Shown: positions 51,140-64,000 of the stretch, in pieces | Position numbering within the stretch: the first letter of the stretch is position 1 | Layout: every line of letters begins with the position of its first letter | Assembly: GCA_028564675.1 (NCBI GenBank) | Contig: JAOVVO010000023.1 | Coordinates: 124,001 to 188,000 of the forward strand | From: Onchocerca lupi | Lineage: Eukaryota > Nematoda > Chromadorea > Rhabditida > Onchocercidae | DNA: 64,000 nucleotides | Direction of reading: 5' to 3' | The notes under the pieces: model-generated | The model's input: the letters and a program-made list of their open reading frames with translations, nothing else | The model's database searches: none | What the model was told of the DNA's origin: nothing | Program-made: the position numbers and the translations under genes

Positions 51140-51192
51140 GCATTCAGTCATTTCAGTAGTAAGAAAAGTACTTTTCGAAATTATCGCCAAGT
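51140..51192 (+). other. Probable leader acceptor and 5' UTR of eIF3d
   Basis: The sequence cagtcatttcag ends at about 51152, some 40 bases before the ATG, and fits a trans-splice acceptor. No paired upstream donor was found. Confidence 0.45.
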
Positions 51193-54100
51193 ATGAGTGT
51201 ACAGCAAGATCAACCGTTGTTCGATTTACCGGAAATGTTCGATAATAGTGGTGGTTGGGGACCCGTTGGGGCATTGAATAAATTTCAAAATCTACCCTAT
51301 CAACAGTTCAATAAAGCCGATAAAATTGGCAAAGTAGCTGATTGGATTGGTATCACACAATTCAACGAACGATTTAGGCGTAAGTTTTTGGTCAGTTTGA
51401 CTAGTTTAGGCTAAGACTACCTGTTTTGTTTGATGACCAGATTTGTATCTAGATTGCAAATAAATTGAAAGAAATCTTGACATTAAAATCAGATCATGTT
51501 TTGCTGCAAGGCAATGTTGTATTTTAACTTTAGGTTCGGTTAATGAGGTGATTTTAGCTGAATAAATATATGTCTACTTTCATCAGTCGAGATACATAAT
51601 ATTTTGAATAAAGTAAGATCGATCCAGTTTCTGACTGAGTTGTTTAGATCCGAAGAGCGAATTTGAAATAGCAAGAAATTCCATTTCCATTTCCTAATTC
51701 ACAATTATTTTCAGGGGAAGGTCGGTACGGTAATCCATATACATCAGGTACTATTGGTTCACAATATGATTATATCCACGATGAGGAAGATGCGACATTT
51801 CAACTTGTCGACACTAGTAAACCGCAACGATCGAATATACAAAAAAGTGGTCGTATGCGACAACAGCAGCAATTCTATGTAAGAGCAACTTTTTCCTGTG
51901 ATTTGAATATTTAATTTGTTGAAGATCATTAATATTCTAAAATAGTCAATAATGGAGAAATTTCGGAAATTAGTCAATTTCTGTTATGTGATTTAATCTG
52001 TTAGTCCTCTTGTAATAAATCATTAAACAGATATTTTGTAAACTTTCAAGAATGAAATGATGAAATCGAAAAATGGTTCTGATAAGTAACCTGCAATCTC
52101 TGATTCCAAGCAAATGAATGTAGTATCTAGTAGAGGAGTTGATAATAGTAAATTGTATTTTTACAAAATAGATATTTACTTTCAAATTCAAAATAGGAAT
52201 AGATATCTTTTATCTACCGATATGAGATCTGCATGTCTCTCGATTTTTTGCGCAATTTTTGCTCTCTTTATAGCGAAAGTTAGTGCAAAAAGAAAATGAG
52301 CGAAGGAATCAATCAAATTATGGGCAAAATCAAAGGATTAAGCGTAGCATTGCAAAGTGAGTTGGACTATTCCTTTTTATACCGGAAATTAAGAAAAATA
52401 CATGATTTCCTTATTTTTATTCTTTTTTTTTCTTTTTTCTATTTTTTTTATTGATATTGCGGTTTTAAGAGAACAACAGAGAGCATTCAAGCAGTGGCAA
52501 CGACGCGGAGGTGGAACACGTGGTCGTGGTCGTGGTGGACAAGGTTATGGTCGATGGGACCAACGTAACCAAAAACAGTTAACTGCTAGTATTGCTGTAC
52601 GTGCAGAGTGGCAAGTTTTGGAAGAAATGGATTTCCCACGCCTTGCAAAACTTAATTTACCAAACATTGAACCAGGCCAAGATATGTATGTATTTTCATT
52701 AGTTTATCGTTGTAGTAATGGACTTTTACTTGTCAGTGATCGTTTAAATGAGCTCATGTGATTGCGAATAAGTTTCCGCTGAAATGAGTTTGTCATATGA
52801 GATCAAATTTTCATTATTTTGCAATAACACTAAGATTTTTTTAGAAATGGTCACCGTTATGGTCAACTTTATTATTATGACAAAGCGTTTGATCGTGTTA
52901 CGGTGCGGACGGAGAAACCGTTGCAGCGCTGTGGTGGTACATTTTATAACTTAACGACAACCGAAGATCCAATAATCCAAAAGGTTTATTGCATAACTTT
53001 CTTCTTATACACTTATATTTTTCACTCAAAATAAGATTTATTTGTTATGCGATCACCAGATTAATCGACGTATGATTTTAGTAAGCAAAAAATTGCTTTC
53101 AGTTAGCTCAGGAAAGTGCTGGGAATGTCTTTGCAACAGATATGATATTGGCAACGCTGATGGCATGTACGCGATCGGTTTATAGTTGGGATGTTATCGC
53201 ATATCGTGTTGGTGATAAATTGTTCTTTGATAAACGCGATACCGGTGGTTTTTCGAACCCAGTTGGTACGTTTGTTTGTCTTTCTCCTGATAATTCCAGT
53301 TAATAAACATGTTCTCTTGATGTAAACCATTTATATTTTGATTATACTCATTGTTCCTGGAATGCTTCGCAATACAAATATGAAGCTGTTTTCTTCGAAT
53401 ATGGTATCATTTAAATCGATCTACATTCCTTTTTAATGGAATAATAAACTCATTTGTTTTAGATATTTAATTGTATTTTCACTAGGATTTACAAAAAAAT
53501 TAATTCTTCTATCTACCATTCATCAGGTTTTACATGCAGATTCAGTGCAGTGTTTTTGAATTTCAGATGCTTTAACAGTAAGCGAAACTTCACCAGATGC
53601 TCCAAATAGTGACGATACAACAAGTATAAATCATCCACGGAATCTTGCTACAGAGGCTCTCTACATAAATCAAAATTTCCGTCGTATGGTACTTAAAAGA
53701 GTGAGTTTATGGTGAATTGAGAAATTGAATTCGTCTGGATAAATAATATTAGTAGCAGTGAAATTATTCTGTTGTTAATTTTCAATTGAATTTCAGAACG
53801 AAGAACCGTTCAAATACGATAATCCACGTCTTCCATTCGATGATGGTGATACAGATACAGATTCATGTGTTGCTTACAAGTTAGTTTTATACGATTTCTC
53901 GATATTTATTTGCCAGTTTTTTTCTCATTAACAGAAGTATATATAAGTTGAAATTTGATTCACCCTATTACCAAGATTTCTGATGTTTCAGTGCAGTGCG
54001 TAATTGATATTTGATTTTACTATCAATACACTATAAACATAGATATTTTAATAGAGATTCAGAATACTTATTGTCTTTAAAATTATTTCGTTTGATACAT

Positions 54101-55695
54101 CCTTTAATTAATTTTTTCATGATTTTGATCATTTAATCTTTATCAGTTGATGTACAGTTCATTTTATCGACTTATTTTTGACACTATTCACTATTTTATT
54201 GGGTAGTTTAATTAAACTAAACAAAATTATCAGTTTGTGCTTCTACTAATTCTCTTCATCAAACTCGAATTTCTTTTATGAAATTATATTTGTTATAGCA
54301 GAAGACATATGGATTAGAGCTTAGAAAATGTTGGCATAATTCAACATCATCATAATTAGAAATTCGATATTTATGAATTACACTTATAAAAATTTTTGTT
54401 CTGAATTGAAGATATCGTTTGTGGCATTTGGGACGTCAAGCTGATGGTACCGAAGTTCGTCTAGTTTGTCGTACAGAGCACGATGGTGTCACTTTGGGAC
54501 CAAACGGCGAAACACAAATGTTGACTATAAAAGCATTTAATGAATGGGATTCACGGGTTAGAATTTAAAATCTCAGTAAAAAATTGAAAATATCCGAACA
54601 AAAAATGAATAGATTTATGAACTTAAATAATGATTATGAAATACTGAAATATAATAGCAGAAAATGTTTATCATTAATAGTGCAATCTGTCGCTAAGCGC
54701 AGACAGACTTTATTCTTTTTCGGAGATTTATGATTTCTGTCAAAGAAAGCAGGAATTAGTTAAGTTGAAAATCAAATTTCCAGATGGCCAGCGGTGTCGA
54801 TTGGAGAAGTAAACTGGACACTCAAAAAGGTGCAGTACTTGCTACGGAACTACAAAATAATAGCTGCAAATTAGCAAAATGGACATTGCAAGCACTTTTG
54901 GCTGGTTCGGATCAAATTAAATTTGGGTTGGTATCTGTTTTTCGAAATAAAATTTCAGGAATTAGATCCTATTTGAAAATTTAACTGTAATGTTCCAAAA
55001 ATCAGCCGCTTTGACTAATTGTAAAAATTGCTTATGAGGCATGAAGTTATATTATTGATATTAAGCTGCAATTAAAATTCCTTTTAATCCTAAGGATAAG
55101 GAAAACAATTTTTTTCTTAAATCTTTCAATAATTCGACTGGTTTATGATTTTAATATCTTGGATGTCCTTTTTTTTTCTTTTTTTTAATCTCTTTTGCAT
55201 CTCTGTTGTTCTGGAAATTATAAATTTGGTTTCGAAAATGATCCCAAGATTTTTAGATATGTTTCTCGGTTAAGTATACGCAATAGTGCCAGTCACGTCA
55301 TTCTCGGCACCCAACAATACAAGCCAACCGAATTTGCGACAAATATTACTTTGAATTTAGATAATGCCTGGGGTATTTTGCGTTGTATCATTGATCATTG
55401 CATGAATCAACCACCAGGAAAATATCTTTTGCTGAAAGATCCAAACAAAGTTTGAATTTTATCTTTTCAACTCTCGAGATTTTAAATGGCAAGAGAATAA
55501 TGAAAGAGTCTATAGGCACTATTCTAGTATTAAGATGATTATGAATAGAAATGCTTACTGCTAAATAATTTATTTCTTAGTTGTATAACTAATCTAATCC
55601 ATTACTTTTTAAATTTTTTAAGGATAGAATAAATCCAAACCTATCCCGATATCTTTATGATCTTCTGATGTATTGTGTTGCACTTCGTCACTTTG

Positions 55696-55726
<31 letters not shown>

Positions 55727-55936
55727 TTACTGCCTATGTATGTAGGATAAAATTGACTTCTCAATAACCTTATTTGATCAAGAATTAATTTTCAGCTAAA
55801 GAATAAAGTAACTTGAGCAATTTTTAATTTTCAGCAAGCAGTGCGACTTTACTCATTGCCTGAAGGAACATTCGAGTCCAGTACCGAGGAAGAAAGCAGT
55901 AGTTCGGGTGAAGACAATTTTGATGATGATGTTTAG
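51193..55936 (+). CDS. eif-3.D: Translation initiation factor eIF3 subunit D
   Basis: Twelve exons: 51193-51379, 51715-51878, 52274-52356, 52470-52685, 52845-52983, 53103-53265, 53567-53700, 53797-53879, 54412-54556, 54784-54926, 55257-55449, 55835-55936; 583 residues, every junction in phase, length near the usual ~550. eIF3d is a peripheral subunit of the eIF3 complex on the 40S ribosome and can bind the mRNA cap directly. Matches along its length: GGWGPVGALNKFQNLPYQQF and KADKIGKVADW at the start, HDEEDATFQLVD, YYDKAFDRVTVRTEKPL, GNVFATDMILATLMACTRSV, YSWDVIAYRVG, EWDSRMASGVDWRSKLDTQ, LGTQQYKPTEF, NAWGILRCIID. An Arg/Gly-rich insert (RRGGGTRGRGRGGQGYG, about 155-172) sits where other eIF3d proteins have a charged linker. 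The tail is acidic (TEEESSSSGEDNFDDDV). The ATG is the family start. Confidence 0.96.
55696..55723. repeat. (AT)n microsatellite in the last eIF3d intron
   Basis: About 28 bases of AT dinucleotide repeat between eIF3d exons 55257-55449 and 55835-55936. Confidence 0.95.
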
Positions 55937-58120
55937 CTTCACGGAAATATAACCGGGGAATTCTTTTAAATTTTGGAGAAGTTATGGATATTTAGATTTT
56001 CATGATTGCTAATCCCTGAGTTCCTGATGTCTTGATTTCATGTTTTTATTCATTTTAATATAGCGTGATCCACTATTTTTCTTAAAAAAAAATACATTGA
56101 GTAATGCATTTCTATCTTTTGTGTCAAGCCATTAGAATTTACTCTAAAAAAGATTCTAGTGCTGATTGTGTTTCATCTGTTCTCTACCTAATCCATTACA
56201 AGCAACTAGTGTTGTTATATCGCCAGCGTCCAGTATTTCTTCTATTTTATGTAATGGTACTTCTCTGCCAAAAAAATTCTAGTTTCGGATAAAGCTTGTC
56301 AAAATTCATCCATATTTTCTTTAGGCTTGAGATCATAAAAATGTTCCATAGCTTCCTTAAAATAATCGCCTTTTCTTGTTAGATAAAGAAACTCATCCAC
56401 CTACATTCTCCCTACCACTTCTCTACCTTCCCGCACACTAAAGATAAAGAATAGATCAGAACAATGGCTGTATAAAAATATATGATTATAGTAGATATTT
56501 AATGAAAACCGTAAATCTACTCATATGTGCTATTTGCATTAATGATATTCCTCTTATATTCTAACTTGATAAATCAAATTACAATTACCTACTCATATTC
56601 TACAACACTTTTTAAGCTTCTAACGCAACGATTTACCAACATTTAATTGAGTTAACTTAAGACTCCTTTTATTTCTCCTCTAATTCGTATCCTTATTGTT
56701 TTTTTAGAAAGATTCGAAAAACCTTTATAAACTACATTTTCTTCACAACAGATTAAGTATTTATCCCTAGTAAGATTTTCAAATTTTGAAATCTGTTTCC
56801 TTTCTTCGTTGGAGTTATTATAAGGTTGGATTTTTTTATGATGCTTGTGATTGTAATTAAGATTTTTTTAATTAGGACTTAATTAAGATTTTCTGGATCT
56901 ACTGGAACTTCCTGATTCTTTCCATGGACAGCAGAATGAATAGAGGAAGGGGAATCTTTTGTCCCTTAATTTTCTTCTGCTTTCCAAATATTTGTTATTG
57001 TTATATTTTATGTTCTATTTCTCTAATTTGTTGAAAGTGATGATGAATTGCTTTAATAAAATGGGGAATTATAGTACTTCCAGCTTACGGAGTTCCAGAA
57101 TATAATACGTGATTCAATCTAGAATTAATTTATTTGTCCACTTGAGGTTTGAGGATTAGAGATATTTTTTCATTAAGATCGGTCATCGAAACGGAATACT
57201 GGATAGGCAATTGTACAGGATTTTAGAATGAAATGGAAAGGATCATGCAATGATCGATGGGAAAGTGATGAAATTAAGTCATAAAGGAAGGAGTACCGGA
57301 AAGTTTATATTCCTATAATTTCTCTGAGAAGTTAGATTTCCAATGTAGTTGGTTATTTAACCTAGAACCAAGTAGTTACGTAAGAAAAAAAAAAGATGCA
57401 TTTTTACATGACGTATCTTTATACATAACAATCGACCAAAGATTTTGACGTCATTGAACAAATGCCCTGTTATTTGTATAAAACCTCTTCCGGACTCAAA
57501 TTCTTTTGCAAAAAGTTTCGGAATTATTTGATTTGCTTTGCTCGGTTAAACAGAGAGCGGAAATTGGCCTAACTATCTTTCCTCATTCTGCAATTTCTTG
57601 GCCAGTATTTGAATGCCTGTAAGATTTATTCACGAATACTACTCGTAAGACTTCCAAGGGTGACTTTTTTCCCCGTATTTCCAAAAAAAAAAAGGGTGAC
57701 GTAGGGTGACATACTTCCAAAAAAAGGTCGTGGCTTAACGAGATTTGCTGTTTGGTTTGTACTGATACTTTCTGATTCTTTGCTGTATTTTTTATTTTAG
57801 TTGTTGGTTCCCAGTAAATGGGATGAATAGATGATTATTTGACTCGATGATTCAGCAAATCAGATTGTCATAAAATTTTCTCAACTAAAATTTATTGTTT
57901 TGAATTTTGCTCTTCTTAAATATTAAAGCAAAATTACTGGAATGCCTTATATTTCAATTTTGCTTTATGGACACTGTTGTTAACAAAAGATTTGGCATAG
58001 CTTTATCTATTACATTATTAATTTTTTGCGTCATTAGAATTTAATTTTTAGCGTTTCCTTCGTTTCCAAGTTTCAGATTTTGGATTTCTTTTTTTTTTAA
58101 AAACAACCAAAAATACTGGC
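55937..58120. other. Intergenic between eIF3d and folliculin
   Basis: 2.2 kb holding the eIF3d 3' UTR and folliculin promoter. A few GGGTGAC repeats with A-runs occur near 57659-57710. The 44 bases before the folliculin ATG follow a tttcag at 58071-58076 that may be its leader acceptor. No other gene recognised. Confidence 0.5.
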
Positions 58121-61100
58121 ATGCAAGCAGTATTAGCATTATGTTATTTCTGTGAAACTCACGGTCCCCGAGTATTGATGACAACACAGTCGATCTCTGA
58201 GAATCTTCGGCAAGATTATTGCTTACCATCTACGAGTAAAGGATTATCAACATTTGTTTCGGCTAGTTAGTTTTTCATTTCACATATTTTATTTATTGTG
58301 TGAAAGCGGAGTTAAAAATATGACACAGATTGGATTAAACATTGATCCTTCATACGTCCACTTCAAGTTTTACATTTCTTATAGATTTTATTTTTGATGT
58401 TTTAAATCCGTATTATTTTTCGAAAAACATCTGGACAACCACAACCATATAACCTACTCGCATAGATAAACAAACAAAGTCGAAAATAACTTCATTAAAT
58501 GTTCGCATATTTTTAGTAAGAAGTAAGTTGGGATGAGCTTTCAACCTGTATGTGAGGGCAGAATGCGAGTTTATTGTATACAGTAGCTTTTAGTCTTAGT
58601 CCATAACTTTATACTTCAGGTTTTTACCTTTCAGTTTTGCCGTCGGAGCTTTATTAAATGACAAATAAATTATTGCAGTCTCTGAAAATAGATAACCGCT
58701 TAGTTTCTTATACCAATTTATTACCAAGAAGGTTTTTTTTTTTGTCGACAAATTACATTATGTCACATTTTACCGGTTTTTATAAAGAATGCAAACTAAT
58801 AACTACCTAATTTTATTTGGTTTGACTTCACTTTTTTTCAGAAAGTTTTCGCACTCATTTGACTGAGGAATCACGTTGTGTAGCATGTACATCGTTCATT
58901 GATGGCACTGGGCTAATTACGGATGACAGTGAAGTCGGAATAAGTTATATCACTACACAGGTACAAGTTTCTCGAATACATCACGAATATCTGTTTCTCT
59001 TTAGAGAATTTTTTCGCTTTTTATCGTCATTGTAATATTATCAGAAGCAAAGCGGATATCAGTTGCAATGCATTCTTTTGTTACGCTAATTTTCGAGCTA
59101 TTTAAAAGAATATTACAGCGGTTAAATGATTAGTAAAAGCTTAGAAAATTCAAATTTAATTCTCCGTATCAAATTATAGGTCCGGAAAAGAATACTTAAT
59201 TGTCGTTTTATTTACGGATGTTTTTTAAACAAATATTTCAGGTTGCATTGAATGATCGAGTATATAAGTTAGTGAAATACTCATGTCTTCATTCGCTAAG
59301 TTGTGAAGTAACAACCACCCCGAAGGATAATATACCTAAATTAAGTCCAATAAAATCGCGTGCTATACAGATACCGCAGGGTAATAAAAAATGGGAAAGC
59401 CCATGGGAAGAAGCAAATGCGGAGGTGAAAGATGGTGTAATTTTATTTGGGGATGATGAACATGGCTATACATTATCGTATACATTCAGGTTAATTGTTA
59501 TGTTGATTCTCTTTGATCTTTGTAAAGAGGAATATTATCTGTGAACTTTGATTTTGGAATCTGTCAGTCTTTTCGATAGTTTTTCAACAGTTTGAATTTT
59601 ATTTTAGTGTACGCTTGTTTACTTTGAAAAATTCATGTTATATGCGTCGATTTAGTTTGACATAACGTATTGTTTGTAATCATAGATAATACATAATAAT
59701 GCTAGAGATCTTCTTTTAAAAAGCGATATAATTTTGGTATTGATGTTGAAATTTAAAATTGAAAAGAAATTTAATCTTTTACACTTAAATCTTAAGTGGA
59801 AGTTATCTTAATAATATTTTTTTCATGCAAGTGAAATTTGTTTCTTATAATTTATTTGTAATTTCAGGTTGCATGATTACAAAGCACGTGGTTTTTCACG
59901 TTTTTTTTCACTTATTCTTGTATCTATAGACAAAATGTTCATTACCAGCAATTATCATTTTTTCGTTTCAACAATGTCATCTACTATTCGGTTTTTGCAG
60001 GTTAGTGATATATTAATTAATAATTAGTAATTAATTGCAAGTTATAAATTTGCTTTTAACTTATTTTATGCCACTTTTTCAATGTTGAAGATTATAAGGA
60101 AGGATAGATGGCGTAATTCCTTTAAGGAATCCCATACACAGTAGCATCGGTATGCAAATGTTCTACTTTTAGAAAATTCATTGGATTGAATCATTAAGTA
60201 TAATGGTTTTTATGTGGTGATCTCTTTTTTGCTATTTTTTCGAAACTTCTCAGTTGTGAAATTTTTTTTTTTTTTTTTTTTTTTTGAATTTCTCAGTTTT
60301 CTTCAGATGGAATCGAACATGGTCTTTGACCGTGAACAAAATGACCCATCCAATGAAATGCTAAAGCAGGCTACAGCATCACGTGCCTCACTATTGCCGG
60401 CACATTTTTTGCGTACTTATGTTACCAAACTCGAATTGGATACATCACGAAGTTTGGCTATAATCACTGGTCGTGCAGATATTTTCACACAATTGCACAT
60501 GTAGGATTTGTTCTGATCTAAATTGAAACGATTTTTAGACGTGAAATATCCGAACTAATCAACTTATGACCCTTCACATCACTCTAATTCTCAAATAATT
60601 TGTCTAGCTTTATAAGCTGTTTTATCTATTGATAGTTATAATTAATTCATTACTGTCTTTACTCTCGGCGTATCCATGTGAACTTATTTTAGAATATGAA
60701 ATCTCTTTGAGCCATAAATGGTGTTCCATTATTTCATAAATGCGATTTGATCTTCACTGTATAATTTTTAGGTTTATGGTTTGTATACTACGTACACAAA
60801 CACGTCTCTGCAAAGAATATCTATTAGAAGGAGTGCCAACACAGGATATGCTCGTAATGAAAGAACGTGAGCTGAAAATTGATAATGGAGCAAATGCCTA
60901 TGATATGAGTTGTTCAAGATGTTTGGATTGCTTCGAAACATTGCGGAAAATTGCACATATGCTTGAAAACTTACCAAAAATTAATGGTCAAAGTGTCTTG
61001 GAAATTGTTTTGACACAGTTGGTTACTGGCGGTCAGGTTAATTTGCATTTTGTTTTATAAAAAAAAAATGATGAATTGTTGGGCTTATTTGTTGAGTCAT

Positions 61101-63199
61101 AATTTTCAGTTGGTAATTGCAGTAATGCTTAGAATATCTTTAGTGTTTTCAGATGATTTTATTTATTAATGTAATATTTTTTTTTCCAGATTGTTCTGAA
61201 ATGTCATAATGAAGCTTTAGCTAAACGTTTTCTGCTTGCACTTTCCAATCTGTTGCCATTGGGTTGTGTTCGTATATTATACGCAGAGGAATATCGACAC
61301 GTCTTTGTGTAAGTATTGAATGTAATATTTTTCGATACGATAATAATTATTATTTATTATTTATCATAATTTATTCAGTTATAGAAGAATTTTTTGCATA
61401 ACATTTGACAGAATACTTTTGAAAATTTTTTAGGAAAATGTCAGAATTTTTAATCTTGTCAAGGAATAGACGAGAGAATTACATTGATCGAAGGATCTCT
61501 GAGAGAAAAGATATATTCTCAGTTCCATAAATTAATTTTTTAAGATTTTAAGTCCAACCATTTCAGATCTAATTTATTTGGATGTCCTCAAGAAACCGAA
61601 TTATCACCTGATGCAATTGATATTGTGGTTTTGTTGCTGGATATATTATTTGATAAGATTCATTCAAGTCAACCAGTGGCAGAAGAACGGGAAGCCTGCT
61701 CCCTTTCTTCAGGGAGTTGCATTTCATCACTAATGAGTACATCACCCAAGGATGATAATGTAACGATTGCTATAGCTATTTGCTTATTCAGTATTGCATA
61801 TATTCTAATATTTCATAGCTACTTGTCGAATATAGTCATGCATTTGCTGAAAGAAACTAACGATCATCATAAATTTTTTCATTCATTAGGTTTAAAATAA
61901 TTGTCGTTAATCTATCAATGCTTTGGAAAACTTGACCTTTACAGATTGACATTTTATCTTGTTTTTTCGCTTTATTTTTAAGGACCATGTTGCGTGAAAT
62001 GCACATTCTTTTTCCACTAAATTTGATGCACGGTAACTTAAGGAAAATCGATAAATTTCGAAAGTTTTTTCTTCGTAGATTGTTTATAAGTTGGCCATGT
62101 TTCTAATTATCCTAAATATATTGAAGGTTGACGAAAGTTTGGCAAAACATTTGATCGAAATTTTGCCTCCCACAAAGTCATTTGACTTTGAAGATTACGT
62201 ATTAACATTGATTGCATACCCAAATTATACTGCACCAAAATATGATACACCTACCATTGTCAATCGCTATAAACAGCTCATATTAGGTAGGTATAAAAAT
62301 ATTTCTTTATATGTCATTAATTATTAAATTTAGAGGGGATTATAATGTTTCTGGGATTTTGAAGTCGTTCAGAATTTTTTATTATTACATGAGTAAGGAT
62401 CTTTGGACCATTGAGATCACCAGGATCCACATCATTCAGTTCCGGATCACGTATTGGACATCTAGGAATAATCAGGCAGGATTAATCATTTCCGGAATGA
62501 GAATTACAGATCCTGTTTTCAACGCACTGCATTCAGTTGATTTGTCATTACGTTGTTAGTTACTTTTACAACTTGTATTGAATAATTTTTTTTCTTTTGA
62601 ATTCCATTTTCCAATGGAAATTTTAACAATTGTAGATGATGATCTCTCACTTCGTGTTTTGGCATCTGTCATTGGAAATACAAGAGAACAGTGGTTAAGT
62701 AAAGCAAAGTTGGTTTATCAGCTAGGACGACAGAAAGAAGGAATTGATCTGAAAAAAGTTCTTCAGATTATGAGATGTACCAAGCAGGTTTGTTTAATTA
62801 ACAACTTTTTTTTTTAAATGAAAAAAAATGATTTTTATAGTACATTTATTTTTATTTATTCTTACCTGGAATAAATTTTAGAGAAATAAATTTCAACAAT
62901 CTCACCTTCGAGGTTTTGTCAATCTAAAATTGTTAACAATCTTTGAAACAGATTATTCGATTAGAAAAGGGGAAAATAAATTGAGCGATACAAGAAAATT
63001 ATAATATCTAAAACATTTTATAAAACTGGCTATTAAAAGTGTTTGCAGCATTTTTTAAATCATGTCATTGTTGATGTTATCCCTCGTAAAAATAATTAAA
63101 TGTGTTTTTCAGGATGGGACAGTCTTATTATTTTTCCAAGCTGGCTTATCTTATACGTACAAACAGCAAGTGATGGGTGTTATCAAAAAAGGAGCTTGA
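58121..63199 (+). CDS. flcn-1: Folliculin (FLCN)
   Basis: Eleven exons: 58121-58265, 58842-58960, 59242-59489, 59868-60000, 60307-60500, 60772-61036, 61190-61308, 61567-61759, 62127-62286, 62636-62787, 63113-63199; 604 residues (human ~579), all junctions in phase. Folliculin pairs with FNIP proteins and acts as a GTPase-activating protein for RagC/D at lysosomes in amino-acid and AMPK signalling. The start MQAVLALCYFCETHGPRVL matches the family N-terminus. The longin part shows CVACTSF, YKLVKYSCLHSLSCEV, ILFGDDEHGYTLSYTF, and KARGFSRFFSLI, whose Arg178 aligns with the human catalytic arginine finger (Arg164). The DENN part shows LLEGVPTQDML, LLPLGCVRILYAEEYR, REQWLSKAKLVYQLGR and a C-terminal GLSYTYKQQVMGVIKKGA. 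The exon 61567-61759 (Ser-rich end) to 62127 junction is the least conserved and thus the least certain. Confidence 0.93.
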
Positions 63200-64000
63200 A
63201 CTGGATAAATAGTCGCTGTACATTAATTTATTGTCTGTTTGCGGGCTTTGTATTTACCAGTTGTTTTATTTACTGTTTTTTATTATTATTTGATCTTAAA
63301 CACTGCAAATATTACAAAGATATTGTATGCTTAAATTTTATCTGATTTCAAAATACAGCTTTCATTTTGATTCTAGAATTTCCTTGTCAAACGTTTTATT
63401 GTAACTATTATTGCTACTGCTGTTGTTGAAAATTTATGAGACAGAAATGGAAGAATTGTACGGTAGAGATTTACAATTTAATTATTAATGAATTCTTTTT
63501 GCTAGCATTATGATTATATGCATCAAAATAATATTTAGATATTTGAAAGTTCGAATTTCAAAGACGAGCTTATATTAAAAGTTCAAATTGTATTGGTTAG
63601 CATAAAATTTGAATTGTGAATATTTCAGATGATACTGTCTAATAGCTCTTGTATGATCTTTTTGCTGAATGTTCTGTCTACTTATGTCTCTTATTACAGT
63701 CGTTTATCCTAATGAATTGTTAGGATAGGGATAGGTTTATGTATTTTCATTGATTCCATGCATTCCTATGATTCCTTTGTTTGGGAGCATATTAACTGTT
63801 TGTCTTTGTCCATAAACTATCCTCTCTCTTGTCAGTTCTTATCTCGCAGTTTGATGGTGTTGTGATATTATTTCTCAATTTTTTCTCTTCCTTTTTTCGC
63901 ATATTATGACGGATTCTGACGAATAGATATAGTTTTAATTTCTTTATTATACTACCATTTTTGTGCTTTCTTTTGAATCACTTCCTTTTTTTTTCATTAT
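63200..64000. other. Downstream of folliculin, no gene seen
   Basis: Folliculin 3' UTR and flanking AT-rich sequence up to the window edge. I see no exon boundary, RNA gene or mobile element here. Confidence 0.6.

Larger units (their letters stand above)
49882..51192. other. Divergent intergenic/promoter region
   Basis: 1.3 kb between the repeat-protein gene (-) and eIF3d (+), likely containing both promoters. Two full copies and one partial copy of TTCGATTCTAATTCCTTTCC(ATT) lie at 50057-50079, 50087-50104 (partial) and 50107-50129. No further exons recognised; an upstream exon of the minus-strand gene could hide here. Confidence 0.5.

Noticed and set aside
1..64000. tRNA, rRNA, spliced-leader RNA genes or CRISPR-like arrays
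   Set aside because: No intact B-box/cloverleaf candidate, rRNA block, SL RNA core or regularly spaced non-coding repeat was found by eye on either strand.

Overview
The window is AT-rich (roughly 70 percent by eye), intron-dense animal DNA. It carries nine recognisable protein-coding genes whose exons are joined at canonical GT..AG sites (one probable GC..AG). A transthyretin-like (TTL) secreted protein, a family greatly expanded in nematodes, short 5' leaders directly behind 3'-splice-like sequences (the signature of spliced-leader trans-splicing), and gene content point to a nematode. The long introns, large intergenic gaps and base composition suggest a parasitic clade III (filarial-like) species. 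I cannot name the species from sequence alone.

Layout, left to right: the last exon of a Tubby protein (+, 16-149); a TTL gene (+, 2173-3243); complex I subunit NDUFB5 (+, 6324-7122); a ~14 kb biotin-protein ligase/holocarboxylase synthetase gene (-, 8330-22067) with a dead mariner transposon in an intron; a gap of about 4.4 kb with only a weak exon-like island; WDR3/Dip2/Utp12, a U3 snoRNP ribosome-biogenesis protein (-, 26483-34466, 23 exons); a 3.6 kb region with weak gene traces and a striking 1.25 kb inverted repeat (36700-37949); a double-BTB protein (+, 38101-42638); a ~996-residue Ser/Thr/Pro/Glu-rich protein with a tandem 51-52-residue repeat (-, 43587-49881); translation factor eIF3 subunit D (+, 51193-55936, 12 exons); and folliculin (+, 58121-63199, 11 exons), followed by non-coding sequence.

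The genes are mostly housekeeping and do not form a single pathway: biotin attachment, ribosome assembly, translation initiation, mitochondrial respiration, nutrient/AMPK-TORC1 signalling, ciliary/lipid signalling. I reconstructed the exon chains by hand. Reading phase is consistent across all junctions in every multi-exon gene except one junction in WDR3, which is one base short. I see no tRNA, rRNA, CRISPR, operon of unknown enzymes or other clearly novel system. The most unusual items are the long near-perfect inverted repeat, the homogenised repeat array with open antisense frames, the mariner fossil, an in-frame coupled microexon/tandem-acceptor option in the biotin ligase gene, and the single-base break in WDR3.
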